DNA of 64,000 bases from Myxococcales bacterium. Lineage in GTDB: Bacteria; Myxococcota_A; Polyangia; Haliangiales; Haliangiaceae. Within the stretch, counting starts at the first letter, position 1, and each line of letters opens with the position of its first letter. Positions 38,304 through 46,641 of this stretch are shown here, one piece after another. The position numbers and the translations under genes are program-made. The notes under the pieces were generated by a model, which saw only the letters and a list, made by a program, of their open reading frames with translations, did not search any database and had not been told where the DNA came from. The stretch covers positions 124,001 to 188,000 of the forward strand of contig JAEUJY010000113.1 of the NCBI GenBank assembly GCA_016794525.1. The letters are read 5' to 3'.

Positions 38304-38693
38304 CCCACGTGGGTCGCGGAGAGGGCGTGGGTCGCGGCGCGGGTCAAGCGGCACGCCACGGCCCACGTGGGTCGCGGCGCGGGGTCGGCGTCAAGTCACG
38401 GCCCACGTGGGTCGCGGCGCGGGGGCGGCGTCAAGTCACGGCCCACGGGGGTCGCGGCGCAGGGTAGTCGGCGAGCGTCGGCCCACGTGGGTCGCAGCGC
38501 AGGGCAGGCGTCAAGTCACGGCCCACGTGGGTCGCGGCGCCGGGCAGGGCAGGCGTCAAGTCACGACCCACGTGGGTCGCGGCAAAGGGCAGTCGGCGAG
38601 CGTCGGCCCACGTGGGTCGCAGCGCAGGGCAGGCGTCACGTCACGACCCACGTGGGTCGCGGCGCGGGGTAGGCACGCCTCGGCCCACGTGGG
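38304..38693. repeat. Array of ten CCCACGTGGG units, 40-bp period
   Basis: This 460-bp convergent gap (38262-38721) has no credible gene. It holds ten copies of CCCACGTGGG starting at 38304, 38362, 38402, 38442 (variant CCCACGGGGG), 38482, 38522, 38567, 38607, 38647 and 38684. Nine are perfect palindromes, nearly always followed by TCGCGGCGC or TCGCAGCGC. Six of the nine intervals are exactly 40 bp; the others are 58, 45 and 37. Two spacer types alternate (one with GGCGTCAAGTCACG, the other with AGTCGGCGAGCGTCGG). Units at 38442-38566 and 38567-38683 are a higher-order tandem duplication. The spacers are shared, not unique, so this is not CRISPR. Confidence 0.95.
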
Positions 38694-38721
38694 TCGCTGC
38701 CGCGAATGCAGCGCTCGATGG

Positions 38722-39468
38722 CTACTTGACGATCGCCGTGGCGGACAGCGGCGAGCGACGACCGAACTGGTCGACCCAGGCCAGCACGACTGTCTCGCCG
38801 GGCGCCGGGGCGGTCAGGCCGTCAGGCTCGGAGCCACACTTGCCCGGGGAAGCGTAGACCTCGATCGTCGGTGTCGATCCCACCGCGACGCGCGCCCACG
38901 TGAGCGCGGTCGTGTTGCCGGCGTCCTGTCGGTAGACGATCAACGCCGCGGCGCGGTCGGGGATCTGGTCGACCTCGGCGATCGCGGTGGTGACCGTCCC
39001 GCGCCAGCGCCCCTTGTTCTGCGCCACCGAGGTCGCCGTGATGCGCTTCACCGTCGGCGCGGGCAAGCTCGCCGCGTCCGCGCGCGCGCTCGCCGAGAAG
39101 GCGCCGACCTTGGCCCCCTTGCCGTCGCGGAGCACCAGCTGCGTCGGCCGCGTCCCGCGCAGCGCGCCGGGACGGTAGACCGCCAGGCCCGGCGCGAGCT
39201 GCTCCACGCGCGGCCGGGTCTTCCGCTTGCCGACGACCAACGTCCAATCGGCGTTCATCGCCGGATCGTGACCGGCGAACGCCTCGGCGCTGTCGTCGGT
39301 CGTCTCGGTGAAGCCGATCAACACCCCACCGCCCGCGGGGATCGGATCAGCGGCATGGGTGATGAGCTGCGGCGCGAGCAGTACGCGGGCACACTTCGGG
39401 TACGCGGGAGACGCGTGGCCCAGCGCCAGCGCCACGATCACGGCTGCGAGCGACGATCGGCGAACCAT
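38722..39468 (-). CDS. Hypothetical secreted protein
   Basis: A 248-residue protein with a cleavable signal peptide (SLAAVIVALALGHASPA). The mature chain contains probable Fn3/Ig-like beta-sandwich segments (GGVLIGFTETTDD, WRGTVTTAIAEVDQIPDRAAALIVY, GETVVLAWVDQFGRRSPLS). No active-site motif is seen. Its stop lies 28 bp beyond the CCCACGTGGG array. It is divergent from the LPMO-like gene, 87 bp away. Function unknown. Confidence 0.75.
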   Translation of the reverse strand: MVRRSSLAAVIVALALGHASPAYPKCARVLLAPQLITHAADPIPAGGGVLIGFTETTDDSAEAFAGHDPAMNADWTLVVGKRKTRPRVEQLAPGLAVYRPGALRGTRPTQLVLRDGKGAKVGAFSASARADAASLPAPTVKRITATSVAQNKGRWRGTVTTAIAEVDQIPDRAAALIVYRQDAGNTTALTWARVAVGSTPTIEVYASPGKCGSEPDGLTAPAPGETVVLAWVDQFGRRSPLSATAIVK

Positions 39469-39555
39469 GGTTGCGAGCGTGTCACGCCATCGTTGGCGGC
39501 GCTACACGCGCGCTTCGCGCTGGCCTTCGGGCCCCCTTCCTGATGTGATTGCCAC

Positions 39556-40275
39556 ATGCGCCGTACCGCCCTCGCCGCCGCCGCCGCGCTCACTCTCGTC
39601 GCCGCGGGTGCCGACGCGCACGTGCGCATCTCGTCGCCCACGCCGCGCTCGACGATCGACCTCAAGCAGCGCCACTGCGGGTCGACCGGCTCCGCCCGCG
39701 CCAACGTCCAGACCTTTCGCCCGGGCGCCACGCTGCACCTCGTCTACGACGAGTACATCGCGCACCCTGGCTGGTTGCGCGTCTCGTTCAACCCCAACGG
39801 CGACACGTTCCGGATCCCGCCGGGTGACCCCGCCGGCACCCCCGCCGGTTATCCGTCCGAGAACCTCACGGGCATGCTCGACCCGGGCGGCTCGGGCTCG
39901 ACCATCATCGCGGACCGCATCCCCAACGGCAGCGCCACCACCTACGACGTCACCCTGCCGATGCAGGAGTGCACCAACTGTACGCTGCAGCTCATCCAGT
40001 TGATGACCGACAAGCCGCCGTACACCACGGACACGGCCTCGAACGACATCTACTTCGCGTGCATCGACCTGGTCATCTCCGCGAGCGCGCCGATCGTCGA
40101 CGCCGGCCCGTCGGGGCCGGACGGTGGTGGCAACCCCGGCGATCCTGACGCAGGCACCGGTCCCGCCGAGCTCACCTCCGGGTGTGGCTGTCAGGGTGGG
40201 GGGGCGTCGCCGGTCGGCTTCGCGCTGGTCGTCGCCGCCGCGCTGTTCGCGCCGCGCCGTCGCCGCCGCGCCTGA
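39556..40275 (+). CDS. LPMO-like copper protein with MYXO-CTERM tail
   Basis: The signal peptide ends ADA, so the mature protein begins with His22 (HVRISSP), the essential N-terminal ligand of the copper histidine brace of lytic polysaccharide monooxygenases. The second probable ligand is His70 (YIAHPGW), and a late aromatic is in NDIYFACID. Cys pairs (C41, and MQECTNC) suggest disulfides. It resembles the myxobacterial SCE4755-type polysaccharide-monooxygenase-like family. It ends in a MYXO-CTERM sorting signal (SGCGCQGGG, hydrophobic helix, RRRRRA). Likely an oxidative attack enzyme held at the cell surface; activity is inferred. Confidence 0.85.
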   Translation: MRRTALAAAAALTLVAAGADAHVRISSPTPRSTIDLKQRHCGSTGSARANVQTFRPGATLHLVYDEYIAHPGWLRVSFNPNGDTFRIPPGDPAGTPAGYPSENLTGMLDPGGSGSTIIADRIPNGSATTYDVTLPMQECTNCTLQLIQLMTDKPPYTTDTASNDIYFACIDLVISASAPIVDAGPSGPDGGGNPGDPDAGTGPAELTSGCGCQGGGASPVGFALVVAAALFAPRRRRRA

Positions 40276-41225
40276 ACCGCCGCGATCGCGAGCAGCGCGC
40301 CAGCGGCGCTGGTGGGATCCGCGCCCGCGCCGTCGCAGCCGCAGCCACCCGGCAGCTCACCCGGGTCGCCGCCGCCGTCCGCGCCTCCGACGCCGGCGTC
40401 CGGCGCGGGCGCCGGCACGCACGCGCCCGCGACGCAGCGTTCCTCATCGGCGCACGGCGCGCCATCGTCGACCACGCCGTCGCAGTCGTTGTCACGGCCG
40501 TCGCACGTCTCGGCCGACGCGCGGGCCGCGATCGCCATCAGCGCCGCGGTGAGGGACGCGGCGTCGTCGGCCTGGTGGTAGCAGCGCGGGCGCGCGGGAT
40601 CGGTGCTGGTCGCGTCGCAGCCTGCGGGGGCGGTCTCGCCGAGGATCGCCATCGCGGCCAGCGCCTCCTCGTCGACGCCCGCGCCGAAACCCACCACGAA
40701 CGTCCGGATCCCGCGGTCGCGCAGCCGCGCCACCGCTCGCTTGGGTAGCTCGCGCTGATCGGGATCGTACGGCGAGCACCACTGGAATCCGTCCGTGACC
40801 ACCACGACCGCGTCGGGCACGTACCCGGCCATCCACGCGGGGTCGGCCGCCGCGGCCAGCGTCTCGCCGAGCGGCGTCCAGTTGCCGGCCGCGGGTGGCG
40901 GTGTCGCCAGCGCCATGCCGATCGCGCCGCGCTGGCCGACCGCCGGCGGAACATCGAGGCGCCCTGGACCGCACGCGTCGGGGTACGGGAACGTCATCAA
41001 CCCGAAGCCGATCGTCTGGTCGTAGACCGCCAGCACGTGATCCAGCGCGGTCCGTGCGGTCGCCCACTTGGTGGTCCCCTCCGCGATCGCGCCGTTCATC
41101 GAGCTCGAGCGGTCGAGCACGACGACGACGCTGGGCGGCTCGCACACCGACGGATCGGCCGTCACCGCGCGGCCGGACGCCGCGAGCCCCATCGACACCA
41201 TCACGACACACGCCTTGGTTCGCAT
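40191..41225 (-). CDS. VWA-domain protein with MopE metal motif and MYXO-CTERM-like tail
   Basis: The ATG at 41225 starts a signal peptide (KACVVMVSMGLAAS). The VWA domain has the MIDAS sequence VVLDRSSSMNG and later VVVTDGFQWCS. Then comes a CDGRDNDCDGVVDDG block, the MopE-type metal-binding motif, followed by a Cys-rich segment and a MYXO-CTERM-like tail (GGCGCDGAG, hydrophobic, RRRRRG). Unusually, about 20 more residues follow the Arg cluster. They overlap the end of the LPMO-like gene on the other strand. Likely a surface adhesion protein. Confidence 0.85.
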   Translation of the reverse strand: MRTKACVVMVSMGLAASGRAVTADPSVCEPPSVVVVLDRSSSMNGAIAEGTTKWATARTALDHVLAVYDQTIGFGLMTFPYPDACGPGRLDVPPAVGQRGAIGMALATPPPAAGNWTPLGETLAAAADPAWMAGYVPDAVVVVTDGFQWCSPYDPDQRELPKRAVARLRDRGIRTFVVGFGAGVDEEALAAMAILGETAPAGCDATSTDPARPRCYHQADDAASLTAALMAIAARASAETCDGRDNDCDGVVDDGAPCADEERCVAGACVPAPAPDAGVGGADGGGDPGELPGGCGCDGAGADPTSAAGALLAIAAVQARRRRRGANSAAATTSAKPTGDAPPP

Positions 41226-41306
41226 GCCCGCCACCAAGAGCAAGGCCCGCGCCGGACACCGCGGCTGGCTCCTTCCGCTGGCTTACCTCCACCGCCCGGA
41301 CAGCGT

Positions 41307-41344
41307 GTCCGGGATCCGGCCACTCGCGTCCGGGATCCGGCCAC
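41307..41344. repeat. Direct repeat GTCCGGGATCCGGCCAC x2 with adjacent inverted repeat
   Basis: Two exact 17-bp copies (41307-41323 and 41328-41344), 21-bp period. Just upstream CCGGACA-GCG-TGTCCGG forms a short hairpin. The block lies in the 152-bp gap between the VWA gene and the protease gene. Related TGTCCGG / CCGGACA pairs also occur at 30983-30999 and 48026-48080. Confidence 0.8.
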
Positions 41345-41377
41345 GGCTGGCGACGCCGGTAGCCACCTCCGTGCGGC

Positions 41378-42922
41378 TCACTCGAGCCGCAGCCCGCTGT
41401 ACATGTAGTCCACCGACCAGTTGGTGTTGTAGGCGAGGTAGGTCGCGTACGGCCACACCCACGACTTCCCGCCGTTGGCAGGATCCGCGATCACCACGTA
41501 GTCCGTCCCGGCGATGGCGTAGATGTCGCGCAGCACGACGACGTGGTTGGTGCTCGAGACGTTCGAGCTCTGGTGCGAGATGACCGGCATGTGGCGGACG
41601 TAGAGCTCGTAGCGGAGCTGAGACGCCGACAGCACCGAGCTCGAGTCGGTCCACGTCATGCCCCAGGTGTCCATCACGGCCTCCGGATCGCCGGCGGTCA
41701 GGCAATCCTCCGGCGTCGGCGACGCGCAACAGTTCGTGCCGAGCTCCGCCGACACGAACGCGCAGGTCGCCAGGTTCAGGTCGCCGTAGGCGTAGTTCAG
41801 GACCATCCCCGGGGCGTCGGCCCAGCACCAGTACTGCGTCTGCGGGTTGGCCAGCTCGGCGAAGCCCGGCAGGCTCTCCTGGTAGAGCGTGTGCGAGAGC
41901 GTCGCGCCATCGAGCGAGGTCAGGACGTCGACGCGGTTGGCGCGGCCGAGCGCGGAGGCGGCGACCACCTCGCCGGTCAGCGCCGTGCTGCTGGTCCAGT
42001 CCTTGGTCGTCCAGGCCGTGCCCGTCGACGTGACCTGGCGCAGCGCGCCGGAGCGCGTCGCGTAGACGACGAGGTTGCCCGCGCCCCACGAGGTCACCGA
42101 CGGCTCGGTGTCGATCGTCGCGTTGGTGTTCTCGAGGGCCCAGCCGGTGGTCGGACGCTTCCCGAGGTGCATGAGCTTGCCGCTGCTGGTGCGGTAGACG
42201 ACGTGGATCTCGTTGACCGCCGGCTCGGTGACCGCGATCTGCGTGTTGGGCAGGTAGCTCAGGAGCACCGTCTCGCCGACGGTCCAGCCGTTGGCCGTAT
42301 ACCCGGCGGCGCCCTTCTTGCTGCGGTCGAACGAGCGCCAGCGCAGGTCGCCGACGCTGTCGCGCCACATCACGTCGAGGTGGCCGACGCCCCAGGACGC
42401 GACGGCCGGCACGCCGGAGGTGCTGGTCGCTGTCGCGCCCAGATCCTCGTAGTGCCACGACCCGTCCCAGAACGCGTGCGCGAGGTGCGTCGGGCCGATG
42501 AGCGAATAGGCGAACCAGAAGACGTCGAGGCGGCCGACCGCCCACGACACCGCCGCGGGCGCGCTGGCGAAGCCGGGGTCACACGACGCCAGCGTGGGAT
42601 CGTTCTGCCAGACGCCGTTGATGTCGTTCATCGACGCGTGGCGCAGGCAGCCGGTGGTGTCGCGATAGACGGCGTGGTTCACGTTGTACAGCCAGAACCC
42701 GTTGCTGGCGGTGGCTGACGCCAGCGCGAACCCGCCGTCGAGCTTGGTCGCGACGGCGTCCCAGCTCAACGTCTTGGCGGTCTGGTGAGCCCCCGCGGTC
42801 TGGGCGAAGATGTCCTGGTCGGCGGTGCCGACCTCGGACGGGACCGGTGCGTCGAGGCAACCGGCGATGACGGCCGCGCCGGCACATGCCAGCGCCGCGC
42901 GTGCGAATGCGTGTTGGTTCAT
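41378..42922 (-). CDS. Secreted papain-like cysteine protease with N-terminal beta-propeller lectin-like domain
   Basis: The ATG at 42922 begins a lipoprotein signal (lipobox AVIAGC). Residues about 40-350 are a PLL-like beta-propeller with W-rich blades (AVSWAVGRLDVFWF, AVASWGVGHLDVMWRD, SVTSWGAGNLVVYA). The last 150 residues resemble the AvrRpt2/C70 papain-like group: Cys366 in QYWCWAD, His460 in TNHVVVLRDIY and Asp480 in VIADPANGGKSW. Lectin propellers usually bind surface sugars, so this looks like a targeted surface protease, perhaps predatory. Specificity is inferred. Confidence 0.82.
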   Translation of the reverse strand: MNQHAFARAALACAGAAVIAGCLDAPVPSEVGTADQDIFAQTAGAHQTAKTLSWDAVATKLDGGFALASATASNGFWLYNVNHAVYRDTTGCLRHASMNDINGVWQNDPTLASCDPGFASAPAAVSWAVGRLDVFWFAYSLIGPTHLAHAFWDGSWHYEDLGATATSTSGVPAVASWGVGHLDVMWRDSVGDLRWRSFDRSKKGAAGYTANGWTVGETVLLSYLPNTQIAVTEPAVNEIHVVYRTSSGKLMHLGKRPTTGWALENTNATIDTEPSVTSWGAGNLVVYATRSGALRQVTSTGTAWTTKDWTSSTALTGEVVAASALGRANRVDVLTSLDGATLSHTLYQESLPGFAELANPQTQYWCWADAPGMVLNYAYGDLNLATCAFVSAELGTNCCASPTPEDCLTAGDPEAVMDTWGMTWTDSSSVLSASQLRYELYVRHMPVISHQSSNVSSTNHVVVLRDIYAIAGTDYVVIADPANGGKSWVWPYATYLAYNTNWSVDYMYSGLRLE

Positions 42923-43025
42923 GCGCTGGTCGAGTCGGCGACCGGGGTGCCGTGTCCGGCAACGGGCGGTAATCGCGGACGGACGCCGGCTTCCCTCGGG
43001 ACGGGTTTCGCGCTCCACTGCGGGG

Positions 43026-43310
43026 ATGGGCAAGGTCGACGACATGCGGCGCCGCCGCGAGGCACAACATCAGGCGCGCTCGGCATCGGCTCGACCCGCC
43101 GCCGCAGCGCCGGCGGACGTCGTCGCGGAGCCGGTCGCCGAGGCCGACGCGGACGGCGAGGGTGCGCCCGAGGGCGCGGCGGCGGCCGAGGCCGACAGCG
43201 GCGTCTGCTCCGGTTGCGGCAAGGTCAAGCCGATGCAGCGCGGGCTGATCGCCAACCACCAGAAGGGCCTCGGCAAGTACTGCGTCGGCTCGCGCAAGCC
43301 GCCGGCGTAG
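43026..43310 (+). CDS. Small protein with CxxC...H...C zinc-binding motif
   Basis: 94 residues: a basic N-terminus (GKVDDMRRRREAQHQ), an Ala/Glu/Pro-rich middle, and a C-terminal CSGCGKVKPMQRGLIANH followed by QKGLGKYCVGS. The two CxxC Cys, the His and the last Cys could hold one zinc ion in a treble-clef-like knuckle. It has no known family. It is flanked by a divergent protease and a convergent kup gene, so it is transcribed alone. Confidence 0.65.
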   Translation: MGKVDDMRRRREAQHQARSASARPAAAAPADVVAEPVAEADADGEGAPEGAAAAEADSGVCSGCGKVKPMQRGLIANHQKGLGKYCVGSRKPPA

Positions 43311-43319
43311 GCCGCGGCG

Positions 43320-45245
43320 CTACAGCTCGATCTGCAGGCCGAGCTCGACGACGCGGTTGGGCGGCAGGCCGAAGAAGTCGGTCGGCGGACGCGCGTTGCG
43401 CGACAGGAACGCGAACAGCATCTTGCGCCAGCGCCACATCCGCGCGCGGCCCGTCGTGATGAGGCTCTGCCGCCCGAGGTAGTACGTGGTGGTCGAGGCG
43501 TCAGCGACGAGGCCGTGCTTCTCGCAGCGCGCGAGCAGCCGCGGCACGTTGGGCGACTGCATGAAGCCGACCCGCGCCATCACCCGGAAGAAGCCCTGGC
43601 CGAGGTCCTTCACCTGCAGCGAGGTGTTGCCCGCGACGAACGGCACGCCCTCGGTCCGGATCGACAGCAGCACGACCTGCTTGTGCAGCACCTGGTTGTG
43701 CTTCACGTGGTGCATCACCACGTTCGGGATGCCGTCCGGGTTCGAGGTCATGAACACCGCGGTGCCCTTGACCCGATGCAGCACCTGGGTCTCGGGATCG
43801 TCGAGGAACATCGCGTCGGGCAGGTTCCCTTGGTCCATGATCCGCGACAGCTCGGTGCGGCCGCGCCACCACGTCGTCAGGATGATGAACACGACCGCGC
43901 CGAACGTGAGCGGCAACCAGCCGCCGTGGTGGATCTTGGCGAGCGTCGAGGAGAAGAACGTGAGATCGATGCCGAGGAAGACCACCAGCATGATCGCGCT
44001 GGACCAGACCGGCAGGTGCCAGAGCTTGGTGCGGACCAGGAAGTACAGCACCGACGTGATCGTCATCGTGCCGGTGACCGCGACGCCGTACGCGCCGGCG
44101 AGCTTGGTCGATGACCCGAAGCCGAGGACGACCGCGAGGCACGCCGCCATCAGCAGGTAGTTGATCTCGGGGATGTAGATCTGGCCCTCGGCGCGCTCGG
44201 AGGTGTGGACGATCGTGACCCGCGGGGCGTAGCCGAGCTGGACCGCCTGGTGGGTCAGCGAGAACGCGCCCGAGATCAACGCCTGCGACGCGATGATCGC
44301 CGCGAGCGTGGCGAGCCCGACCATCGGGTAGAGCATCGGGCCGTCGACCATCTGGAAGAACGGGTTGGTGATCGAGCCCTGGGGCGACGTCAGGAACAGC
44401 GCCCCCTGGCCGAAGTAGTTGAGCAAGAGGCCCGGGAACACCACGCTGAACCACGCGACGCGGATCGGCGTGCGGCCGAAGTGGCCCATGTCGGCGTAGA
44501 GCGCCTCGCCGCCGGTGATGACCAGCACCACCGAGCCCAGCAAGAGGAAGCCGTGGACGCCGTTGTGGGCGAAGAAGCGCGCGCCGTGCACCGGGTTCAC
44601 GGCCTGCAGCACCTCGGGCGCCTTGACGATCCAGGTCGCGCCGATGACGCCGATCGAGATGAACCACAGGAGCATGACGTAGCCGAAGACCGTCCCGATG
44701 CGGTGCGTCCCGAAGCGCTGCACGACGAACAGCCCGACCAGGATCGCGACGGTGATGGGCAAGACGAGGTGCTCGACGGAGTCGGTGGCGACGTTGAGGC
44801 CTTCGACCGCCGACAGCACGGAGATCGCCGGGGTCAGCACGCCCTCGCCGTAGAGCAAGCCGGTGCCGAACAGCGCCATCAAGATCGGGATGGCCAGGCG
44901 GCCCGCGGTGCGTCCGGTCGCGCCGGACACCAGGGCCGCCAGGGCCTGGATGCCACCCTCGCCCTTGTTGTCGGCGCGCAGCACGAACGTCAGGTACTTG
45001 ATGACGACGACCGACGTGAGCGCCCAGAACACGAGCGACAGCACGCCGTAGACGTTGGCGGGTGTCGGCGGCGCGCCGTGCTCCCCGGTCAGGCACTCCT
45101 TCATCGCGTACAGCGGTGAGGTGCCGATGTCGCCGTAGACGACACCGAGCGCGCCGAGCGAGACGAGCGCGAGCTCCTTCTTGCCGTGGTAGTGGTGCCC
45201 GTGGGCGGGCATCGACGTCGAATGGCGGGCCTGGGCTTGGCTCAT
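43320..45245 (-). CDS. kup: Potassium uptake transporter Kup
   Basis: A 641-residue HAK/KUP/KT potassium transporter importing K+ with protons. The signature GVVYGDIGTSPLYAMKECL opens the first helix after a His-rich N-tail (HGHHYHGKKE). Blocks NKGEGGIQALAAL, GLLYGEGVLTPAISVLSAVEG, GGEALYADMGHFGRTPI, YFGQGALFL and QALISGAFSLTHQAVQLGYAPR are typical. There are 12 predicted helices and a long C-terminal cytoplasmic domain ending VVELGLQIEL. Transcribed alone. Confidence 0.97.
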   Translation of the reverse strand: MSQAQARHSTSMPAHGHHYHGKKELALVSLGALGVVYGDIGTSPLYAMKECLTGEHGAPPTPANVYGVLSLVFWALTSVVVIKYLTFVLRADNKGEGGIQALAALVSGATGRTAGRLAIPILMALFGTGLLYGEGVLTPAISVLSAVEGLNVATDSVEHLVLPITVAILVGLFVVQRFGTHRIGTVFGYVMLLWFISIGVIGATWIVKAPEVLQAVNPVHGARFFAHNGVHGFLLLGSVVLVITGGEALYADMGHFGRTPIRVAWFSVVFPGLLLNYFGQGALFLTSPQGSITNPFFQMVDGPMLYPMVGLATLAAIIASQALISGAFSLTHQAVQLGYAPRVTIVHTSERAEGQIYIPEINYLLMAACLAVVLGFGSSTKLAGAYGVAVTGTMTITSVLYFLVRTKLWHLPVWSSAIMLVVFLGIDLTFFSSTLAKIHHGGWLPLTFGAVVFIILTTWWRGRTELSRIMDQGNLPDAMFLDDPETQVLHRVKGTAVFMTSNPDGIPNVVMHHVKHNQVLHKQVVLLSIRTEGVPFVAGNTSLQVKDLGQGFFRVMARVGFMQSPNVPRLLARCEKHGLVADASTTTYYLGRQSLITTGRARMWRWRKMLFAFLSRNARPPTDFFGLPPNRVVELGLQIEL

Positions 45246-45379
45246 GAGTCGCGCCGGGGCGCGACGGTCGAGGTATCACGGCGCGCCGATGCGATCCACC
45301 CGCAGGTCGGCGGCGACCGCGCGCCCAGGGTTGACTCGCGCGCCAGCAACACGCTACGCCATCCTCCTACTCGAGGAGC

Positions 45380-46627
45380 ATGGCCGTGAATCTCACTGGT
45401 TGGCGAATCTCACGCCTGGCGTTGCTGGGCATGGTCGTGGCGCTCGCGGTCACCGCGGGCTGCGAGCGGAAGCGGAACCAGACCGGCGGAGGCGGCGGCT
45501 CCTCGGGGTCCGCTGGCTCGGCTGGCTCCGGCGGCGCTGGCGGCAGCGTCCCGGACAACAGCCCGATCAAGATCGGTCACTTCGCGTCGATGACGGGCTC
45601 GGAGGCGACGTTCGGTCAATCGACCGACCAGGGCATCCGGCTGGCGATCGAGGAGCGCAACGCCGCGATCGACGCCGGCACCCTCAAGGCGCGCAAGATC
45701 GAGCTGACCACCGAGGACGACGCCGGCAAGCCGCAGGAGGCGGGGACCGCCGTCACCAAGCTGATCACGCGCACCAAGGTCGTCGCGATCCTCGGCGAGG
45801 TGGCGTCGGGGCTGTCGATGGCTGGCGGCCAGGTGGCCCAGCAGTACGGCGTGCCGATGATCTCGCCGTCGTCGACCAACCCCGCGGTCACGCAGATCGG
45901 CGACATGATCTTCCGGGTGTGCTTCCTCGACGAGTTCCAGGGGCAGGTCGTGGCCAAGTTCGCGGTCGAGGAGCTCAAGGCCAAGCGCGTCGCGATCCTG
46001 TTCGATCAGGGCCAGCCCTATTCGAAGGGGCTCGCCGACTTCTTCGAGACGGCGCTCAAGGCGGCCGGCGGCGAGGTCGCCACCCGCCAGGCCTACGACA
46101 CCAACAACCCCGACGTCGGCGCGCAGCTGGCCTCGGTCAACCAGGCCAAGCCGGACGCGGTGTTCCTGCCCGGGTACTACACCCAGGCGGCCAACATCAT
46201 CGCCCAGGCGCGCAAGCAGGGGATCACCGTGCCGTTCCTCGGCGGTGACGGCTGGGACTCGGACAAGTTCGAGGAGATCGGCGGCGACGCCGTCCAGGGC
46301 AGCTACTTCTCCAACCACTACTCGCCCGAGGAGCAGACGCCCGCCGTCGTCAACTTCGTCCAGAAGTACAAGGCCAAGCACGGCGTGGCGCCCGACGCGC
46401 TCGCGGCGCTCGGCTACGACGCCGCCAACCTGCTCTTCGCCGCCATCGACAAGTCCCCGTCGCTGTCCGGCAAGGACCTCGCCGCGACCATCGCGGCGAC
46501 GAAGGGCTTCGCCGGCGTGACCGGCGAGATCACGATCAACGCCGACCGCGACGCGTCGAAGTCCGCGGTGATCGTCAAGGTCGACCACGGCAAGCGTCCG
46601 GCGATCAAGCGTTACCCCGCCGAGTAG
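45380..46627 (+). CDS. livK: Branched-chain amino-acid-type ABC transporter, substrate-binding lipoprotein
   Basis: Lipoprotein (lipobox AVTAGC) with a Gly/Ser linker (about 35-58), then a type-I periplasmic binding fold: IKIGHFASMTGSEATFGQSTDQGIRLA (in parts), LTTEDDAGKPQEAGTAVTKLI, ILGEVASGLSMAGGQVAQQYGVPMISPSSTN. It ends with KGFAGVTGEITIN. A GAGGAG site precedes the ATG. The cognate permeases lie 1.6 kb further on, separated by an HNH gene on the other strand. It probably binds Leu, Ile, Val or a related compound; ligand not determined. Confidence 0.94.
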   Translation: MAVNLTGWRISRLALLGMVVALAVTAGCERKRNQTGGGGGSSGSAGSAGSGGAGGSVPDNSPIKIGHFASMTGSEATFGQSTDQGIRLAIEERNAAIDAGTLKARKIELTTEDDAGKPQEAGTAVTKLITRTKVVAILGEVASGLSMAGGQVAQQYGVPMISPSSTNPAVTQIGDMIFRVCFLDEFQGQVVAKFAVEELKAKRVAILFDQGQPYSKGLADFFETALKAAGGEVATRQAYDTNNPDVGAQLASVNQAKPDAVFLPGYYTQAANIIAQARKQGITVPFLGGDGWDSDKFEEIGGDAVQGSYFSNHYSPEEQTPAVVNFVQKYKAKHGVAPDALAALGYDAANLLFAAIDKSPSLSGKDLAATIAATKGFAGVTGEITINADRDASKSAVIVKVDHGKRPAIKRYPAE

Positions 46628-46641
46628 CTGGCGCCGCCGGT

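Noticed and set aside
38304-38693. CRISPR array
   Set aside because: Spacers are shared between units, only about 30 bp, and no cas gene is seen.
38005-39543. 512-residue and other long frames across the array
   Set aside because: The 40-bp period is not a multiple of three, so the frame changes every unit; open only because the repeats lack stop codons.
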